A program made the position numbers and the translations under genes. Shown one piece after another: positions 1 to 9,159 of a DNA stretch of 64,000 nucleotides; the stretch's first letter is position 1; each line of letters starts with the position of its first letter. Origin of the DNA: Nitrosomonas sp. Its GTDB lineage: Bacteria; Pseudomonadota; Gammaproteobacteria; Burkholderiales; Nitrosomonadaceae. The notes under the pieces are model-generated. The model saw nothing but the letters and a program-made list of their open reading frames with translations. It did no database searches and had not been told where the DNA came from. Location of the stretch: positions 682,001 through 746,000 of the forward strand of contig JADJBK010000006.1 of NCBI GenBank assembly GCA_016703745.1, written 5' to 3'.

Positions 1-5
1 CCGGT

Positions 6-671
6 TTAATCCCCTTTGACCGGGGTTTTTTTTTGCCCGGATTCTGTGCTGGTAGTTTGCAATGCCTGCTCTGCACTCTCCAGCCAATTTTTCAGCAACA
101 AGATGGCTTCATCTTTGCCTTCTGATGTCATGCTGGAAAATATTTGTACGCTTCCTGTAATCTGGTGTGCCGCCAGATAACTGCTAACATAGCGCAGTGT
201 TTCAACAGCTTTGCTGCGACTAAGTTTATCCGCTTTGCTCAGCAGAATATGAACTGGTTTCCTGGTGAGCGCAAACCATTCAAGCATTTGTACGTCAAGC
301 GGCATGATGGGATGGCGTATATCCATGATCAGCACCATTCCAAATAACGTCTCACGGGTTTGTAAGTACTGGCTCAATAACTCCGTCCAGTGTTGTCGGA
401 TAGCCAGCGGTACCTTCGCATAACCATAACCTGGCAAGTCAACGATGAAACGCCGCGCACCGAGTTGAAAGAAATTAATATGCTGCGTTCGTCCTGGTGT
501 TTTACTGACAAAAGCAAAACGCCCTCTGCCAGCCAGGGTGTTGATTGCACTTGATTTACCTGCATTGGAGCGACCAGCAAAGGCAATTTCTACTCCTGAT
601 TCCTTGGGAAGATCACGCAACTGGTTGACCGTAGTATAGAACTCAGCTTTACTAAATAGTGCGTTTGTCAT
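6..671 (-). CDS. engB: Ribosome biogenesis GTPase EngB/YihA
   Basis: This is a TRAFAC-class GTPase of the EngB (YihA/YsxC) family, a cytoplasmic factor needed for assembly of the large ribosomal subunit. The 221-residue product shows the G-box order in sequence: G1 GRSNAGKSS near residue 34, the switch I motif TPGRTQ, G3 DLPGYGYAKV and G4 LSKADKL. It is slightly longer than many family members because of a polar C-terminal tail (STESGQKKTPVKGD). A 92-bp gap separates it from coaX upstream on the same strand, so it may be transcribed alone or as the end of the birA-coaX operon. Family assignment is firm; the exact start is the only open point. Confidence 0.95.
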   Translation of the reverse strand: MTNALFSKAEFYTTVNQLRDLPKESGVEIAFAGRSNAGKSSAINTLAGRGRFAFVSKTPGRTQHINFFQLGARRFIVDLPGYGYAKVPLAIRQHWTELLSQYLQTRETLFGMVLIMDIRHPIMPLDVQMLEWFALTRKPVHILLSKADKLSRSKAVETLRYVSSYLAAHQITGSVQIFSSMTSEGKDEAILLLKNWLESAEQALQTTSTESGQKKTPVKGD

Positions 672-763
672 TATTGATTGCCACTTTCATTCATTTGAGG
701 GTGCTCCTAAGAATAGGGATTTTTAGAGATGCCCTTGATTTATTCGGTTATCCCAATCCGCCC

Positions 764-1522
764 TTATGCCGGGTCAGGTTTCTCTCTGGCAATGATCCGC
801 AGCCCTTCCAGCACCAGATTATCCATTATTTGATAGGGCAGGTGAATATGCTCACAAACCCATGCTGCATCACCGCCACTTATTATTACCTTTGGTAAAG
901 AATGATCCCTATTGAGAGCAAGTAGAGCATACATTTTCTCGATTGCTCCGGTTAGTGCTTGAATCATGCCACTAAAAACGGCGTCACCAGTATTATTTGG
1001 AAAAGACTGGAATTTTCCACAGCCCTCCGTTCTGATGCCGTTTGTCTGATCAACCAGTGCCTGCTGCATTAATTTTGGTCCAGGCAGAATGATTCCCCCC
1101 CTAAATTCGGCGGTATCCGACAGGATATCGACTGTCATAGCGGTGCCAATATTAACGACAAGGCACTCTCGCTTCAAATGGTGCCAAGCCGCAATCAATG
1201 CAGCCCAGCGGTCAGCGCCCAATTGCCCGGGAAAAACATAATGGTTATATACGCCGCACTGTTTAACTTGGGCAGTTATCCACTGTTGACGCACCCGCCA
1301 ATTGCCAAGTAACTCCCTGAGATCGTTGCTGACGGAACTGCCCGCAACATTGGAGACAATTATGTTGCTAACTGAAGGTAATTGCAGCAGAACCTGACGC
1401 AGCATGATACGTTCACTTTGTAATATTGAACCCTTTTCCACCCAGCGCAGACCATCGTGCAGTCCCCATTTGATAGCTGTATTGCCGGAATCAATCGCTA
1501 AAAGAGAAATAGAGTTATTCAT
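764..1522 (-). CDS. coaX: Type III pantothenate kinase
   Basis: CoaX phosphorylates pantothenate in the first step of coenzyme A synthesis. The 252-residue protein has the ASKHA-fold signatures of the type III enzymes: the N-terminal phosphate loop DSGNTAIKWG, the PGQLGADRWAAL motif around residue 96 and NIGTAMTVD further on. Type III kinases are not feedback-inhibited by CoA and need a monovalent cation; that is family knowledge. The gene follows birA by 19 bp on the same strand. This birA-coaX pairing is common in Betaproteobacteria and indicates one operon. Confidence 0.95.
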   Translation of the reverse strand: MNNSISLLAIDSGNTAIKWGLHDGLRWVEKGSILQSERIMLRQVLLQLPSVSNIIVSNVAGSSVSNDLRELLGNWRVRQQWITAQVKQCGVYNHYVFPGQLGADRWAALIAAWHHLKRECLVVNIGTAMTVDILSDTAEFRGGIILPGPKLMQQALVDQTNGIRTEGCGKFQSFPNNTGDAVFSGMIQALTGAIEKMYALLALNRDHSLPKVIISGGDAAWVCEHIHLPYQIMDNLVLEGLRIIAREKPDPA

Positions 1523-1541
1523 TTAACAGGAAGTTTTTCTA

Positions 1542-2531
1542 TCATGACAGGTGCCGCAGGCTTAATTCTCCCCCTCTCAACTGCAATTGTCCGCTTGACG
1601 TATCCAGCAGCAGCGCACCATCTTCTGCCACCCCGCTAACGATCCCCTTTCGATAACTGCCATCTGGAAAATTTACCAGTACGGGCTGATGATGGTAAGC
1701 GTGATAACGTATCCATTCGTCACGCATTGGCGAAAAACCTTGCTCTGTAAACAGGTGCAACACCTCCATCAGCTCCAGTAACAATACTGCCAACAGCCGA
1801 TTTCGATCCGGGGGAGACGACATGATGCTCGCCAGATCGGTAGCTGCTTGATCGATCTGCTGTCTGACCGAATCCGTTATATGGACGTTCATCCCTATTC
1901 CGATCACAACCCTGACCGGACTTAGCATATCACCGTGCAGCTCAATCAGCACCCCTCCCAGTTTGTGAAAATGGTGCAGGATATCATTCGGCCATTTCAG
2001 GGAAATATCTGGAACACCAATTACGGTCAGCGCCCTCACGATGGCAATACCGACAGCCAGGCTCAATCCCCCGAGTGCCTGCATGGTACAAGGAGATGCC
2101 CATGATATCGAAAATGTCAAACTGTCCCCCAAACCGGAAAACCAGATACGTCCACGTCGGCCGCGTCCGCCGGTCTGAAGCTCGGCAGCCAGAACGGTGT
2201 ATGGATTGTGATCTGGAAAAGCGGATTCAGCTGCATGCTGTTGCAGGATGGAATTGGTGGATTCAACACAATCTGCGATTGTGATTTGGAAGTTGTCTGC
2301 ATACTTACCCAAATGGGTGCGTATCTTATCGGATTCGAGCCATTGCACCGGATTTAGCCAGCGATAACCTTTTCCAGTGACGCGATAAATGACGAGTCCA
2401 TATTGGTCCAGATCTTGCAGTGCGTTGGAGATGCTTGCCCGGGATACCTGGAGCACTTCTCCCAGTGCTGTGCCAGAATGATAATTTCCATCACTTAACC
2501 TGCGCAGAATGGCAAAGGTCAGTGGTTTCAT
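1542..2531 (-). CDS. birA: Bifunctional biotin--protein ligase / biotin repressor BirA
   Basis: BirA activates biotin to biotinyl-AMP and attaches it to the acetyl-CoA carboxylase carrier protein. The N-terminal winged helix (about residues 1-60, with VSRASISNALQDL as recognition helix) marks the DNA-binding class that can also repress biotin genes. The catalytic core carries GGRGRRGRIWFS, LKWPNDI and KLGGVLIE. The ATG at 2531 (MKPLTFAILRRL) is preferred; a TTG five codons upstream would add MGGKL without a clear ribosome binding site. The gene lies 19 bp ahead of coaX in an apparent operon, and its 5' side faces a divergent gene across about 140 bp. Confidence 0.93.
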   Translation of the reverse strand: MKPLTFAILRRLSDGNYHSGTALGEVLQVSRASISNALQDLDQYGLVIYRVTGKGYRWLNPVQWLESDKIRTHLGKYADNFQITIADCVESTNSILQQHAAESAFPDHNPYTVLAAELQTGGRGRRGRIWFSGLGDSLTFSISWASPCTMQALGGLSLAVGIAIVRALTVIGVPDISLKWPNDILHHFHKLGGVLIELHGDMLSPVRVVIGIGMNVHITDSVRQQIDQAATDLASIMSSPPDRNRLLAVLLLELMEVLHLFTEQGFSPMRDEWIRYHAYHHQPVLVNFPDGSYRKGIVSGVAEDGALLLDTSSGQLQLRGGELSLRHLS

Positions 2532-2672
2532 AAGCTTGCCGCCCAAAGCGTCCGTAACCCAAATCGGAATCGCGGCCAGAAAGATTTATGGCATGGCTTG
2601 ATATAATGAAACGGCAGTTGATAGCGTAATTTCGATTCCAATTTTATTTATTCACAATCAGGAGGGATATTA

Positions 2673-3095
2673 ATGGATATGCTCAGTATGGCGATTGGTT
2701 TTCTCGCGGGTGTTGCGGCAACCTATTTAGTCAGATTTTTTCTTTCAGACGATTCACAAAAACAAACATCAGTACCCACTGTCATCAAGAACGACGCGTT
2801 ATCAGAGCAGCTATGGCGAACACACGAAAAACTGCTCAGGGAGATGCAACAGGACCTGAGCAAACCCGAGTTCCAGTTGCATCGTGAATTTGTCATTGAT
2901 AAAAAGGGCTGGAACTGGAACCGGTTCGGATTTCATCGTCATGGCCCTTGTCTGGTTTATTTCATTGAAGATCACATTGACCTTCCCGGGCAGCTGGATA
3001 CACTCGTCAGTAATGGCTTAATCAGCAAGATCGATGAGAAAAAAGGCAAATTCCACTTTAGTGAAAAATTTACAGAGTGGCTGCGTCGTAAATAG
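2673..3095 (+). CDS. Conserved small membrane-anchored protein of unknown function
   Basis: The 140-residue product begins with one hydrophobic segment (about residues 3-24, MAIGFLAGVAATYLVRFFL) that should act as a signal anchor, followed by a charged soluble domain. The C-terminal part is rich in W, F and K (KKGWNWNRFGFHRHGP, then a winged-helix-like stretch ending FTEWLRRK). A good ribosome binding site (AGGAGGG) lies 6-12 bases before the ATG. It is divergent from birA and its stop lies 2 bp from the end of convergent dapE. I do not recognise the family; the last 60 residues could fold as a small DNA- or protein-binding wing, but that is only an impression. Confidence 0.75.
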   Translation: MDMLSMAIGFLAGVAATYLVRFFLSDDSQKQTSVPTVIKNDALSEQLWRTHEKLLREMQQDLSKPEFQLHREFVIDKKGWNWNRFGFHRHGPCLVYFIEDHIDLPGQLDTLVSNGLISKIDEKKGKFHFSEKFTEWLRRK

Positions 3096-3097
3096 CA

Positions 3098-4237
3098 TTA
3101 TTCTTGACCTAGCAGATTCTCTAAAGTCAGACGATAAATACTGGACAGTTGTTCAATATCTGCAACCTCCACATACTCATTGAGTTTGTGGATGGTTGCG
3201 TTACGAGGACCAAATTCGACGACTTGCGGACAGATATCGGCTATAAAACGCCCGTCAGATGTACCGCCAGAAGTCGAAAGCACTGCCTCTATACCAGTAA
3301 CCAGACGAATGGCCGAACTCAGTGCGTCGGCCAGACTGCCTTTTGGAGTCAGATAGGGTTTCCCAGAAAGCTCCCACAAAAGAGAGTAATTAAGCTGATG
3401 CCGATCGAGTATCGCATGGACACGTTCCTTAAGCGATTCCACGGTGCTCGCGGTGGAAAAACGAAAATTAAACAACATATTCACTTCTCCTGGAATGATA
3501 TTGGTCGCACCGGTACCACCGCTGATATTGGAGATATGCCATGTGGTAGGTGGAAAGTATTCGTTACCCGTATCCCATGTAGTCTGTGCAAGCTCGTCAA
3601 TAGCGGGCGCAACAAGATGGATCGGATTGCTGGCAAGATGCGGATAAGCGATATGCCCCTGAACACCTTTTACAGTCAGATTTCCAGAGAGGCTGCCGCG
3701 TCGTCCGTTCTTGACGGTATCACCCAGCACATCCGGGCAGGTTGGCTCTCCGACAATACAGTAGTCAATATTTTCGCCTCGTGCCCTAAGCGTCTCTACT
3801 ACTTTTACCGTGCCCTCCGTTGCTGGCCCTTCTTCATCTGATGTAATCAACAGAGCAATCGAGCCTTTATGATCGGGATGATCGGCAACAAACGCCTCGA
3901 TTGCCGTAATAAACGCCGCAAGCGATGTTTTCATGTCTGCCGCTCCCCGGCCAAATAATTTCCCATCGCGAATCACTGGAGTAAATGGATCGCTTTCCCA
4001 CTGCGAAAGCGGGCCTGTCGGTACGACGTCGGTATGTCCGGCAAAGCATACGAGTGGCGCCGTATTGCCGCGACGCGCCCACAGGTTGTGTACTTCACCG
4101 TGGCGCAGATGTTCGTTATGAAAACCGGCGTTTGCCAGCCGGTTTGCCAGAATATTCTGGCAACCGTCATCATCAGGCGTCAAGGATCGGCGTGCAATCA
4201 GCATTTGAGCAAGTGTCAGGGTGGCAGCATTGGACAT
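3098..4237 (-). CDS. dapE: Succinyl-diaminopimelate desuccinylase
   Basis: DapE is an M20-family dizinc hydrolase that removes succinate from N-succinyl-LL-diaminopimelate, supplying LL-DAP for lysine and peptidoglycan. The 379-residue length is normal. Visible metal and catalytic motifs are FAGHTDVVPTGP, the bridging-ligand region GRGAADMKTSLAAF, the general base in TSDEEGPATEGT, GEPTCPDVLGD, and the C-terminal histidine in NATIHKLNEYVE. The next gene upstream on this strand is the frameshifted ATPase at 4258, only 20 bp away, so the two may share a transcript. Confidence 0.96.
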   Translation of the reverse strand: MSNAATLTLAQMLIARRSLTPDDDGCQNILANRLANAGFHNEHLRHGEVHNLWARRGNTAPLVCFAGHTDVVPTGPLSQWESDPFTPVIRDGKLFGRGAADMKTSLAAFITAIEAFVADHPDHKGSIALLITSDEEGPATEGTVKVVETLRARGENIDYCIVGEPTCPDVLGDTVKNGRRGSLSGNLTVKGVQGHIAYPHLASNPIHLVAPAIDELAQTTWDTGNEYFPPTTWHISNISGGTGATNIIPGEVNMLFNFRFSTASTVESLKERVHAILDRHQLNYSLLWELSGKPYLTPKGSLADALSSAIRLVTGIEAVLSTSGGTSDGRFIADICPQVVEFGPRNATIHKLNEYVEVADIEQLSSIYRLTLENLLGQE

Positions 4238-4257
4238 TTATTGTTCCTTGGAAAAGA

Positions 4258-5033
4258 TTATTGAAGTGCGCGTAACGCATTCTGCCCGCGCACACCCAGA
4301 AAGAAATCCTCAATGAAGGGATGGGGGATCGTGATAATTTGTGGAATAGGACCCAGCGCAATCAGCTTTCGATCTGCCAGTACCGCTACCCGGTCAGAAA
4401 TCGCAACGAGTGTATCCAGATCATGTGTAACCATGACGATGGTGAGAGTCAGCTCCTCACGCAAATCCTTGATGAGACTAACAAAACTATCACTCAGCGA
4501 CGGATCCAGGCCGGCAGTCGGTTCGTCGAGAAACAGCAATTCCGGATCCAGTGCCAGCGCGCGTGCCAGCGCTACCCGCTTGATCATGCCACCCGACAAC
4601 TCGGCTGGCATTTTATAGGCATGTTGGGACTGAACGCCCACCATATCGAGACGCAGCATCACTATATCGCGTATGACGCTCTCCCGCAGCACCCGCAGCT
4701 CCCGCAGTGGCAAGGCAATGTTGTCAAAACCGTTAACGCGCTAAAGAGCGCTCCCTGCTGAAACAGCACACCCACCCGCTGACGAAGGGTTTTCTGAATA
4801 TCGCGCCCACAATCATTTCTGGCGTATCCAAAAACCTTGACACTACCTTGCGAGGGATGGCCCAATCCGAGCATTTGCCGCAACAGCGTAGTTTTACCAC
4901 TGCCAGATCCCCCAACCAGCGTTAATACCTCCAAACGATTGACCGCCAGACTGATATTCTCATGCACGATATTGTCACCGAAGCGGGTATGTAATCCGAT
5001 GATTTCAACGATTGGAGGGGTAGTAATGGTCAT
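4258..5033 (-). pseudogene. MlaF-type ABC transporter ATPase split by a one-base frameshift
   Basis: Two overlapping frames together encode one ABC ATPase like MlaF/Ttg2A, the motor of retrograde phospholipid transport. The first piece (from 5033) holds Walker A GGSGSGKTTLL and the Q-loop LFQQGALFSALTV. The second holds the signature LSGGMIKRVALARALA, Walker B ELLFLDEPTAGLDP and the H-loop VMVTHDLD. The frame breaks in a run of four A (plus strand 4726-4729): one more base would give V-F-D-N-I-A-L-P-L-R, the usual family sequence. No mlaE, mlaD or mlaC is adjacent. It could be a true pseudogene, a sequencing error in a homopolymer, or a slippage site. Confidence 0.85.
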
Positions 5034-5167
5034 TTGAAATATTTCTAAGAATTCAGCATGACAAGCCCGTTAACAAAAGAAAATTATCCGCATACTATCC
5101 ATTTGTAATCAATGGTATATTGGATTTTATGCATGCAGACTAACTGGCCATATTTTGCACTATCGAA

Positions 5168-6118
5168 TCAGATTTCGGGTAATCCAGCCAGATGCGCCTG
5201 CTCATCGGCGTGGTAACTGGAACGTACCATTGGGCCGCAAGCGGCATGACTGAAGCCGAGATTGCGGGCGATGCGCTCGAAGGTTTTGAAATCTTCCGGC
5301 GCAACATAGCGCGCAACCGGGTGGTGACCGATACTGGGTTGTAAATACTGACCGATAGTCAACATATCAACCTGATGTTCACGCAGGTCACGCATGACCT
5401 CAATGATTTCCTCGTCACTTTCTCCCAGCCCCAGCATAAGCCCGGATTTGGTCGGAATAGACGGGTGCGCTTGTTTGAATTGTTTGAGTAGCGCCAGGGA
5501 ATGGGCATAATCCGCACCGGGTCGGCATTGTTTGTATAATCGGGGAACCGTTTCGAGATTGTGATTCATGACATCCGACAAGCTGGCGGCTAGTTTTTCC
5601 AGCGCGACGTCGAGTCGACCACGGAAATCAGGTACCAAGACTTCAATGCGGGTACGGGGAGATTGCTCCCGTATGGCACGTATACAGTCTGCGAAGTGCT
5701 GCGCCCCGCCATCACGCAAATCATCTCGATCCACGCTGGTGATCACAACGTAATTGAGCTTGAGAATGGCAATCGACCGTGCGAGATGGGCTGGTTCTTC
5801 GGGGTCAGGTGGTTGCGGACGGCCATGAGCGACATCACAAAAAGGGCAGCGACGGGTGCAGAGATCGCCCAGTATCATGAATGTAGCGGTGCCATTGCCG
5901 AAACATTCGCCAATATTGGGGCAGGATGCTTCTTCGCATACCGTGTGTAAGCGGTTTTCACGAATCAGACGTTTGACTTCATGATATTTCTGGCTATTGG
6001 ATGATCGTACCCGTATCCAGGAAGGCTTGCGTAACAGCTGATTGGTTTGCTGAGGATCAATTTTGATCGGGTTGCGAGCGGTTTTGGCTGCGCCACGTTG
6101 ATGGGATTCAGCTGTCAT
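5168..6118 (-). CDS. lipA: Lipoyl synthase
   Basis: LipA is a radical-SAM enzyme that inserts two sulfurs into protein-bound octanoyl groups. Both iron-sulfur clusters are visible: the auxiliary-cluster motif CEEASCPNIGEC and the radical-SAM motif CTRRCPFCDV. The C-terminal RSSYHADE serine motif, a ligand of the auxiliary cluster in this family, is also present. At 316 residues the size is typical. The start codon overlaps the lipB stop by 4 bp (ATGA), showing translational coupling in a dacA-dat-ybeD-lipB-lipA transcription unit. Confidence 0.97.
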   Translation of the reverse strand: MTAESHQRGAAKTARNPIKIDPQQTNQLLRKPSWIRVRSSNSQKYHEVKRLIRENRLHTVCEEASCPNIGECFGNGTATFMILGDLCTRRCPFCDVAHGRPQPPDPEEPAHLARSIAILKLNYVVITSVDRDDLRDGGAQHFADCIRAIREQSPRTRIEVLVPDFRGRLDVALEKLAASLSDVMNHNLETVPRLYKQCRPGADYAHSLALLKQFKQAHPSIPTKSGLMLGLGESDEEIIEVMRDLREHQVDMLTIGQYLQPSIGHHPVARYVAPEDFKTFERIARNLGFSHAACGPMVRSSYHADEQAHLAGLPEI

Positions 6119-6798
6119 GAGAGTGATTCCTCCTTGTTTGTTTGCATGCTATTCAGTTGCACCAGAAAATTTTCTACCAACTTTTTTTCCAGTATATCGA
6201 TGGAAGCGGCAATGCCAAGCTCGCTCGTCTGGGTAATGCGTAGACCTGGAAAACCGCAGGGGTTAATGGCATCAAAGGGGGACAAATCCATTGCCACGTT
6301 TAATGCGATGCCATGATAACAGGCACCACGCCGGACTCTCAGGCCAAGTGATGCAATTTTGGCATCCTTCACATAGACCCCCGGCGCGTCGATACGGCTT
6401 TGTGCACAAATCAGATAGCTTTGCAGCAGGTTGATCACGGTATTTTCCATTTTTCTGACCAGCTCTCTGACGCCCAGTTGCCGGCGGCGCAAGTCAAGCA
6501 ATAGATAGGCAATGAGCTGACCTGGTCCGTGATAGGTAATCTGGCCGCCACGATCTGTTCGGATTACCGGAATATTGCCGGGCGCCAGCAAATGTTCGGC
6601 CTTGCCTGCTATTCCCTGCGTATAAATCGGGGGATGCTGCAACAGCCAGATTTCATCAGGTGTCTCGCGAGTGCGTTGCTGAGTGTGATCGATCATCGCT
6701 TGCCAGGTATCAGCGTAATCCACCAGTCCCAGTTGCCGGATGATTACTGGAGTGGTGCAGGTTGATGGATGATCAGTTGTCTGGATGATGCTGCGCAC
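6115..6798 (-). CDS. lipB: Octanoyl-ACP:protein N-octanoyltransferase
   Basis: LipB transfers octanoate from acyl carrier protein to the lipoyl domains of 2-oxoacid dehydrogenases and GcvH, making the substrate of LipA. The 227-residue protein shows the conserved RGGQITYHGPGQLIAYLLLDL region (about residue 83 on) and the catalytic lysine and cysteine pair in DAKIASLGLRVRRGACYHG. It overlaps lipA by 4 bp and follows ybeD by 9 bp. Confidence 0.96.
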   Translation of the reverse strand: MRSIIQTTDHPSTCTTPVIIRQLGLVDYADTWQAMIDHTQQRTRETPDEIWLLQHPPIYTQGIAGKAEHLLAPGNIPVIRTDRGGQITYHGPGQLIAYLLLDLRRRQLGVRELVRKMENTVINLLQSYLICAQSRIDAPGVYVKDAKIASLGLRVRRGACYHGIALNVAMDLSPFDAINPCGFPGLRITQTSELGIAASIDILEKKLVENFLVQLNSMQTNKEESLS

Positions 6799-6807
6799 GA
6801 TGGGTGT

Positions 6808-7074
6808 CTATAGCAGCATGGATACCATCGGGTGATCATGTAACGCCTGATAGAGGGTATCGAGTTGTATGCGGGAGTGAGCCCTTATTGTGCAGGTCAG
6901 GCTCAAATAGGTACCATTTTTACTGGTTCTGGCTTCCAGGGTGGTTTCGTTAAAATCGGGAGCATACATTTTAACGATCACCAGCATGGCCTGGGTAAAA
7001 CCTGGTTGTGCCTTACCCATGATTTTTACTGGAAAATCACAGGGGTACTGAATCAGGGAATCTTGCTCTGTCAT
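6808..7074 (-). CDS. ybeD: DUF493 (YbeD-like) family protein
   Basis: This 88-residue protein belongs to DUF493, small alpha/beta proteins with an ACT-like ferredoxin fold. Matching features are the N-terminal YPCDFPVKIMGK and the strand TSKNGTYLSLTCTIRA. Family members sit almost invariably next to lipB, as here (9 bp upstream of it), and a link to lipoate metabolism is assumed from that context; no activity is established. Confidence 0.9.
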   Translation of the reverse strand: MTEQDSLIQYPCDFPVKIMGKAQPGFTQAMLVIVKMYAPDFNETTLEARTSKNGTYLSLTCTIRAHSRIQLDTLYQALHDHPMVSMLL

Positions 7075-7086
7075 GGGTGGTAAAAA

Positions 7087-7947
7087 TCAGGATGACGCTT
7101 GCTTGCCACGCATTATGGTTGCTTTGTAATTCTGATAAAGCCCATTCAATTTCCGAAAAACTTCCCCCGGAAGCGTATTACCTATGGGCTGCCCATCCAG
7201 CTGAACAATAGGCAAAATTTCCTTGGTCGAGGATGTCAGCATGATTTCCTGCGCGGTACGTAACTCATGTTCTGTAATGTCACGCACTTCATGGTCTATT
7301 GCATTTGCTGCGGCCATTTCCAGAACCAGATCATAGGTAATGCCGGGCAGCATGCGGTGATCTTTGGGAGGGGCGAGCAGAATATGGTTCCTGACGATAA
7401 AAATATTGCTGGCAGCACCTTCAGTCAGTAATCCATCACGCAGCAGAATAGTCTCCATGGTGCGCGCATCCACTGCCAGCTGGCGTAAAAGTACGTTTGG
7501 CAGCAGGGAAATTGCCTTGATGTCGCATCGACCCCAGCGGTTATCCTGTGCAGTAATCGCGGCCACACCAGTCGTCAGGAGTTCCTGACTCGGAATGGCC
7601 AGAGGGGTGCTCATCATAAAAACGGTTGATTCGACTCCAGCAGGGAAGGCATGATCCCGCTTGGCGACACCACGGGTAATATGTAGATAAAGATACTGAT
7701 CTTCTCCTTCATTTTGTGCAATGAGGGACTCAATCAAGTTGCGCCAGTGCGATATCGTGTAGGGATTGGTCAGGCGAATCCCATCCAGACTATGCTGCAG
7801 GCGTGTCAAATGTTCGTCGAGCCGAAATGGCAGTCGAGAATAAACTGGAATAACCTCGTAGATGCCGTCACCAAAAATAAATCCCCTGTCCAATACCGGG
7901 ACGTAGGCCTGCTCGATCGGCAGAAATTTACCATTAAGATAGATCAT
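7087..7947 (-). CDS. dat: D-amino acid aminotransferase (PLP fold type IV)
   Basis: A fold-type IV PLP aminotransferase of 286 residues, the family that includes D-alanine aminotransferase, BCAT and ADC lyase. The N-terminal MIYLNGKFLPIEQAYVPVLDRGFIFGDGIYEVIPVY is diagnostic when read in parts (LDRGFIFGDGIYE). The PLP lysine lies in CDIKAISLLPN, and the phosphate-binding loop in LTEGAASNIFIV. Location between dacA and ybeD matches the betaproteobacterial order in which the gene is called D-amino acid aminotransferase, making D-Glu or D-Ala for the wall. Substrate preference cannot be proved from sequence. Confidence 0.9.
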   Translation of the reverse strand: MIYLNGKFLPIEQAYVPVLDRGFIFGDGIYEVIPVYSRLPFRLDEHLTRLQHSLDGIRLTNPYTISHWRNLIESLIAQNEGEDQYLYLHITRGVAKRDHAFPAGVESTVFMMSTPLAIPSQELLTTGVAAITAQDNRWGRCDIKAISLLPNVLLRQLAVDARTMETILLRDGLLTEGAASNIFIVRNHILLAPPKDHRMLPGITYDLVLEMAAANAIDHEVRDITEHELRTAQEIMLTSSTKEILPIVQLDGQPIGNTLPGEVFRKLNGLYQNYKATIMRGKQASS

Positions 7948-7962
7948 GCTGGTATTCGCCTG

Positions 7963-9159
7963 TCAGTTAAACAACATTTTCAGATTGTCCCATGCACGCC
8001 CGATAAAACTGGCGGTATCAACCGTCTCAAGCGCAATCAGGGGGTAGATAGCAATTTCCTGTCCATCGAGCACAAATTTCACCTGGCCAATTTGCTGCCC
8101 CCTGGCAACCGGCGCAACCAGAGGTTGCTTGTATTCCATTCTTGCCTTGAGCTTCTCCGACTGCCCTCTGGGAAGCGAAAAATTGATGTCCCGGTCAAAT
8201 CCAGCCTTTATTTTATCTTGTGCGCCTTTCCAGATACGAAGATCAGCCGCAGGCTGATGTTTTTTATAAGGGCGCGCCGTATCATAAAACTGGAATCCGT
8301 AATTGAGCAAACGTTGACTTTCCGTGCTGCGCGCATTCGGCGAGGCAGTTCCCATAACCACCGAAATCAAACGACGATCATCGCGTTTGGCGGAGGTGAT
8401 CAGGCAATAGCCAGCCGCCTTGGTCCAGCCTGTTTTTACACCATCCACATTGGGATCAAGCCACAACAAGCGATTGCGATTTGGCTGGGTAATGCCATTG
8501 TAGGTATATTCGCGCTGTGAATATAGCGGATAGTATTGTGGAAAATCACGAATGATCGCAGTTGCCAGCAAATTCAGATCATGTGCTGTACTGTAATGAT
8601 CCGGGTGGGTCAGGCCGGTGGTGTTGGTAAAATGCGTATTGTGCATACCTAAACGTTTGGCCTGCTCATTCATCAAATGCACAAAAACATCTTCTCCTCC
8701 GGAGATGAGCTCAGCCAGGGCAACGCAGGCATCATTACCGGACTGAATAATCATACCGTGGATCAGCTCATTCACCGTAACAGGTTTGTTGGGCTCAATA
8801 AACATGCGTGACCCTTCCATACGCCAGGCTTTCTCGGATACGGGCGTAACCTGATCCAGCGCGATTCGCTCCTGCTTCAACGCAGCAAATACGATATAAG
8901 CCGTCATCAGCTTGGTCAGCGAAGCGGGATCTAAACGCTCATGGGGATTGTGGCTGGCAAGCAGCTGACCACTGTGAAAATCACTCAGCACGTATGATCT
9001 GGCTGCCACCGTCAGCTCTGGTTGCTGCGCAGCAACAGGAATGGTTATGATCAGAAGCAACAGAGAAATGAAGGCATGCCAAACGATCGTCACCAGACCT
9101 TGCCTTGATTTCGACTCTCTTGGCTGCAAGGAAAAACAGGTAAATTCCATACGTATCAT
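7963..9159 (-). CDS. dacA: D-alanyl-D-alanine carboxypeptidase (penicillin-binding protein 5/6 type)
   Basis: An S11-family serine carboxypeptidase that trims the terminal D-Ala from peptidoglycan pentapeptides. The three active-site boxes are present: SLTKLMTAY (SxxK), SGNDACVAL (SxN) and VDGVKTGWTKAAGYC (KTG). A hydrophobic signal segment (about residues 26-43, ending VAAQQ) leads to the periplasm. The C-terminal domain ends with an amphipathic helix (RAWDNLKMLFN) as in membrane-attached PBP5/6. The start at 9159 gives a rather long N-region before the signal; an in-frame ATG at 9150 is an alternative. It is the first gene of the five-gene operon down to lipA. Confidence 0.93.
   Translation of the reverse strand: MIRMEFTCFSLQPRESKSRQGLVTIVWHAFISLLLLIITIPVAAQQPELTVAARSYVLSDFHSGQLLASHNPHERLDPASLTKLMTAYIVFAALKQERIALDQVTPVSEKAWRMEGSRMFIEPNKPVTVNELIHGMIIQSGNDACVALAELISGGEDVFVHLMNEQAKRLGMHNTHFTNTTGLTHPDHYSTAHDLNLLATAIIRDFPQYYPLYSQREYTYNGITQPNRNRLLWLDPNVDGVKTGWTKAAGYCLITSAKRDDRRLISVVMGTASPNARSTESQRLLNYGFQFYDTARPYKKHQPAADLRIWKGAQDKIKAGFDRDINFSLPRGQSEKLKARMEYKQPLVAPVARGQQIGQVKFVLDGQEIAIYPLIALETVDTASFIGRAWDNLKMLFN

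Noticed and set aside
1..40. Rightward terminator at the window edge (inverted CCGG followed by T9)
   Set aside because: The stem is weak and overlaps the end of engB; any plus-strand gene it would serve lies outside the window, so it cannot be judged.
4258..5033. Programmed frameshifting in the MlaF-type gene
   Set aside because: The four-A run lacks a classic X-XXY-YYZ slippery heptamer or a downstream structure I could recognise; simple deletion or sequencing error is more likely.
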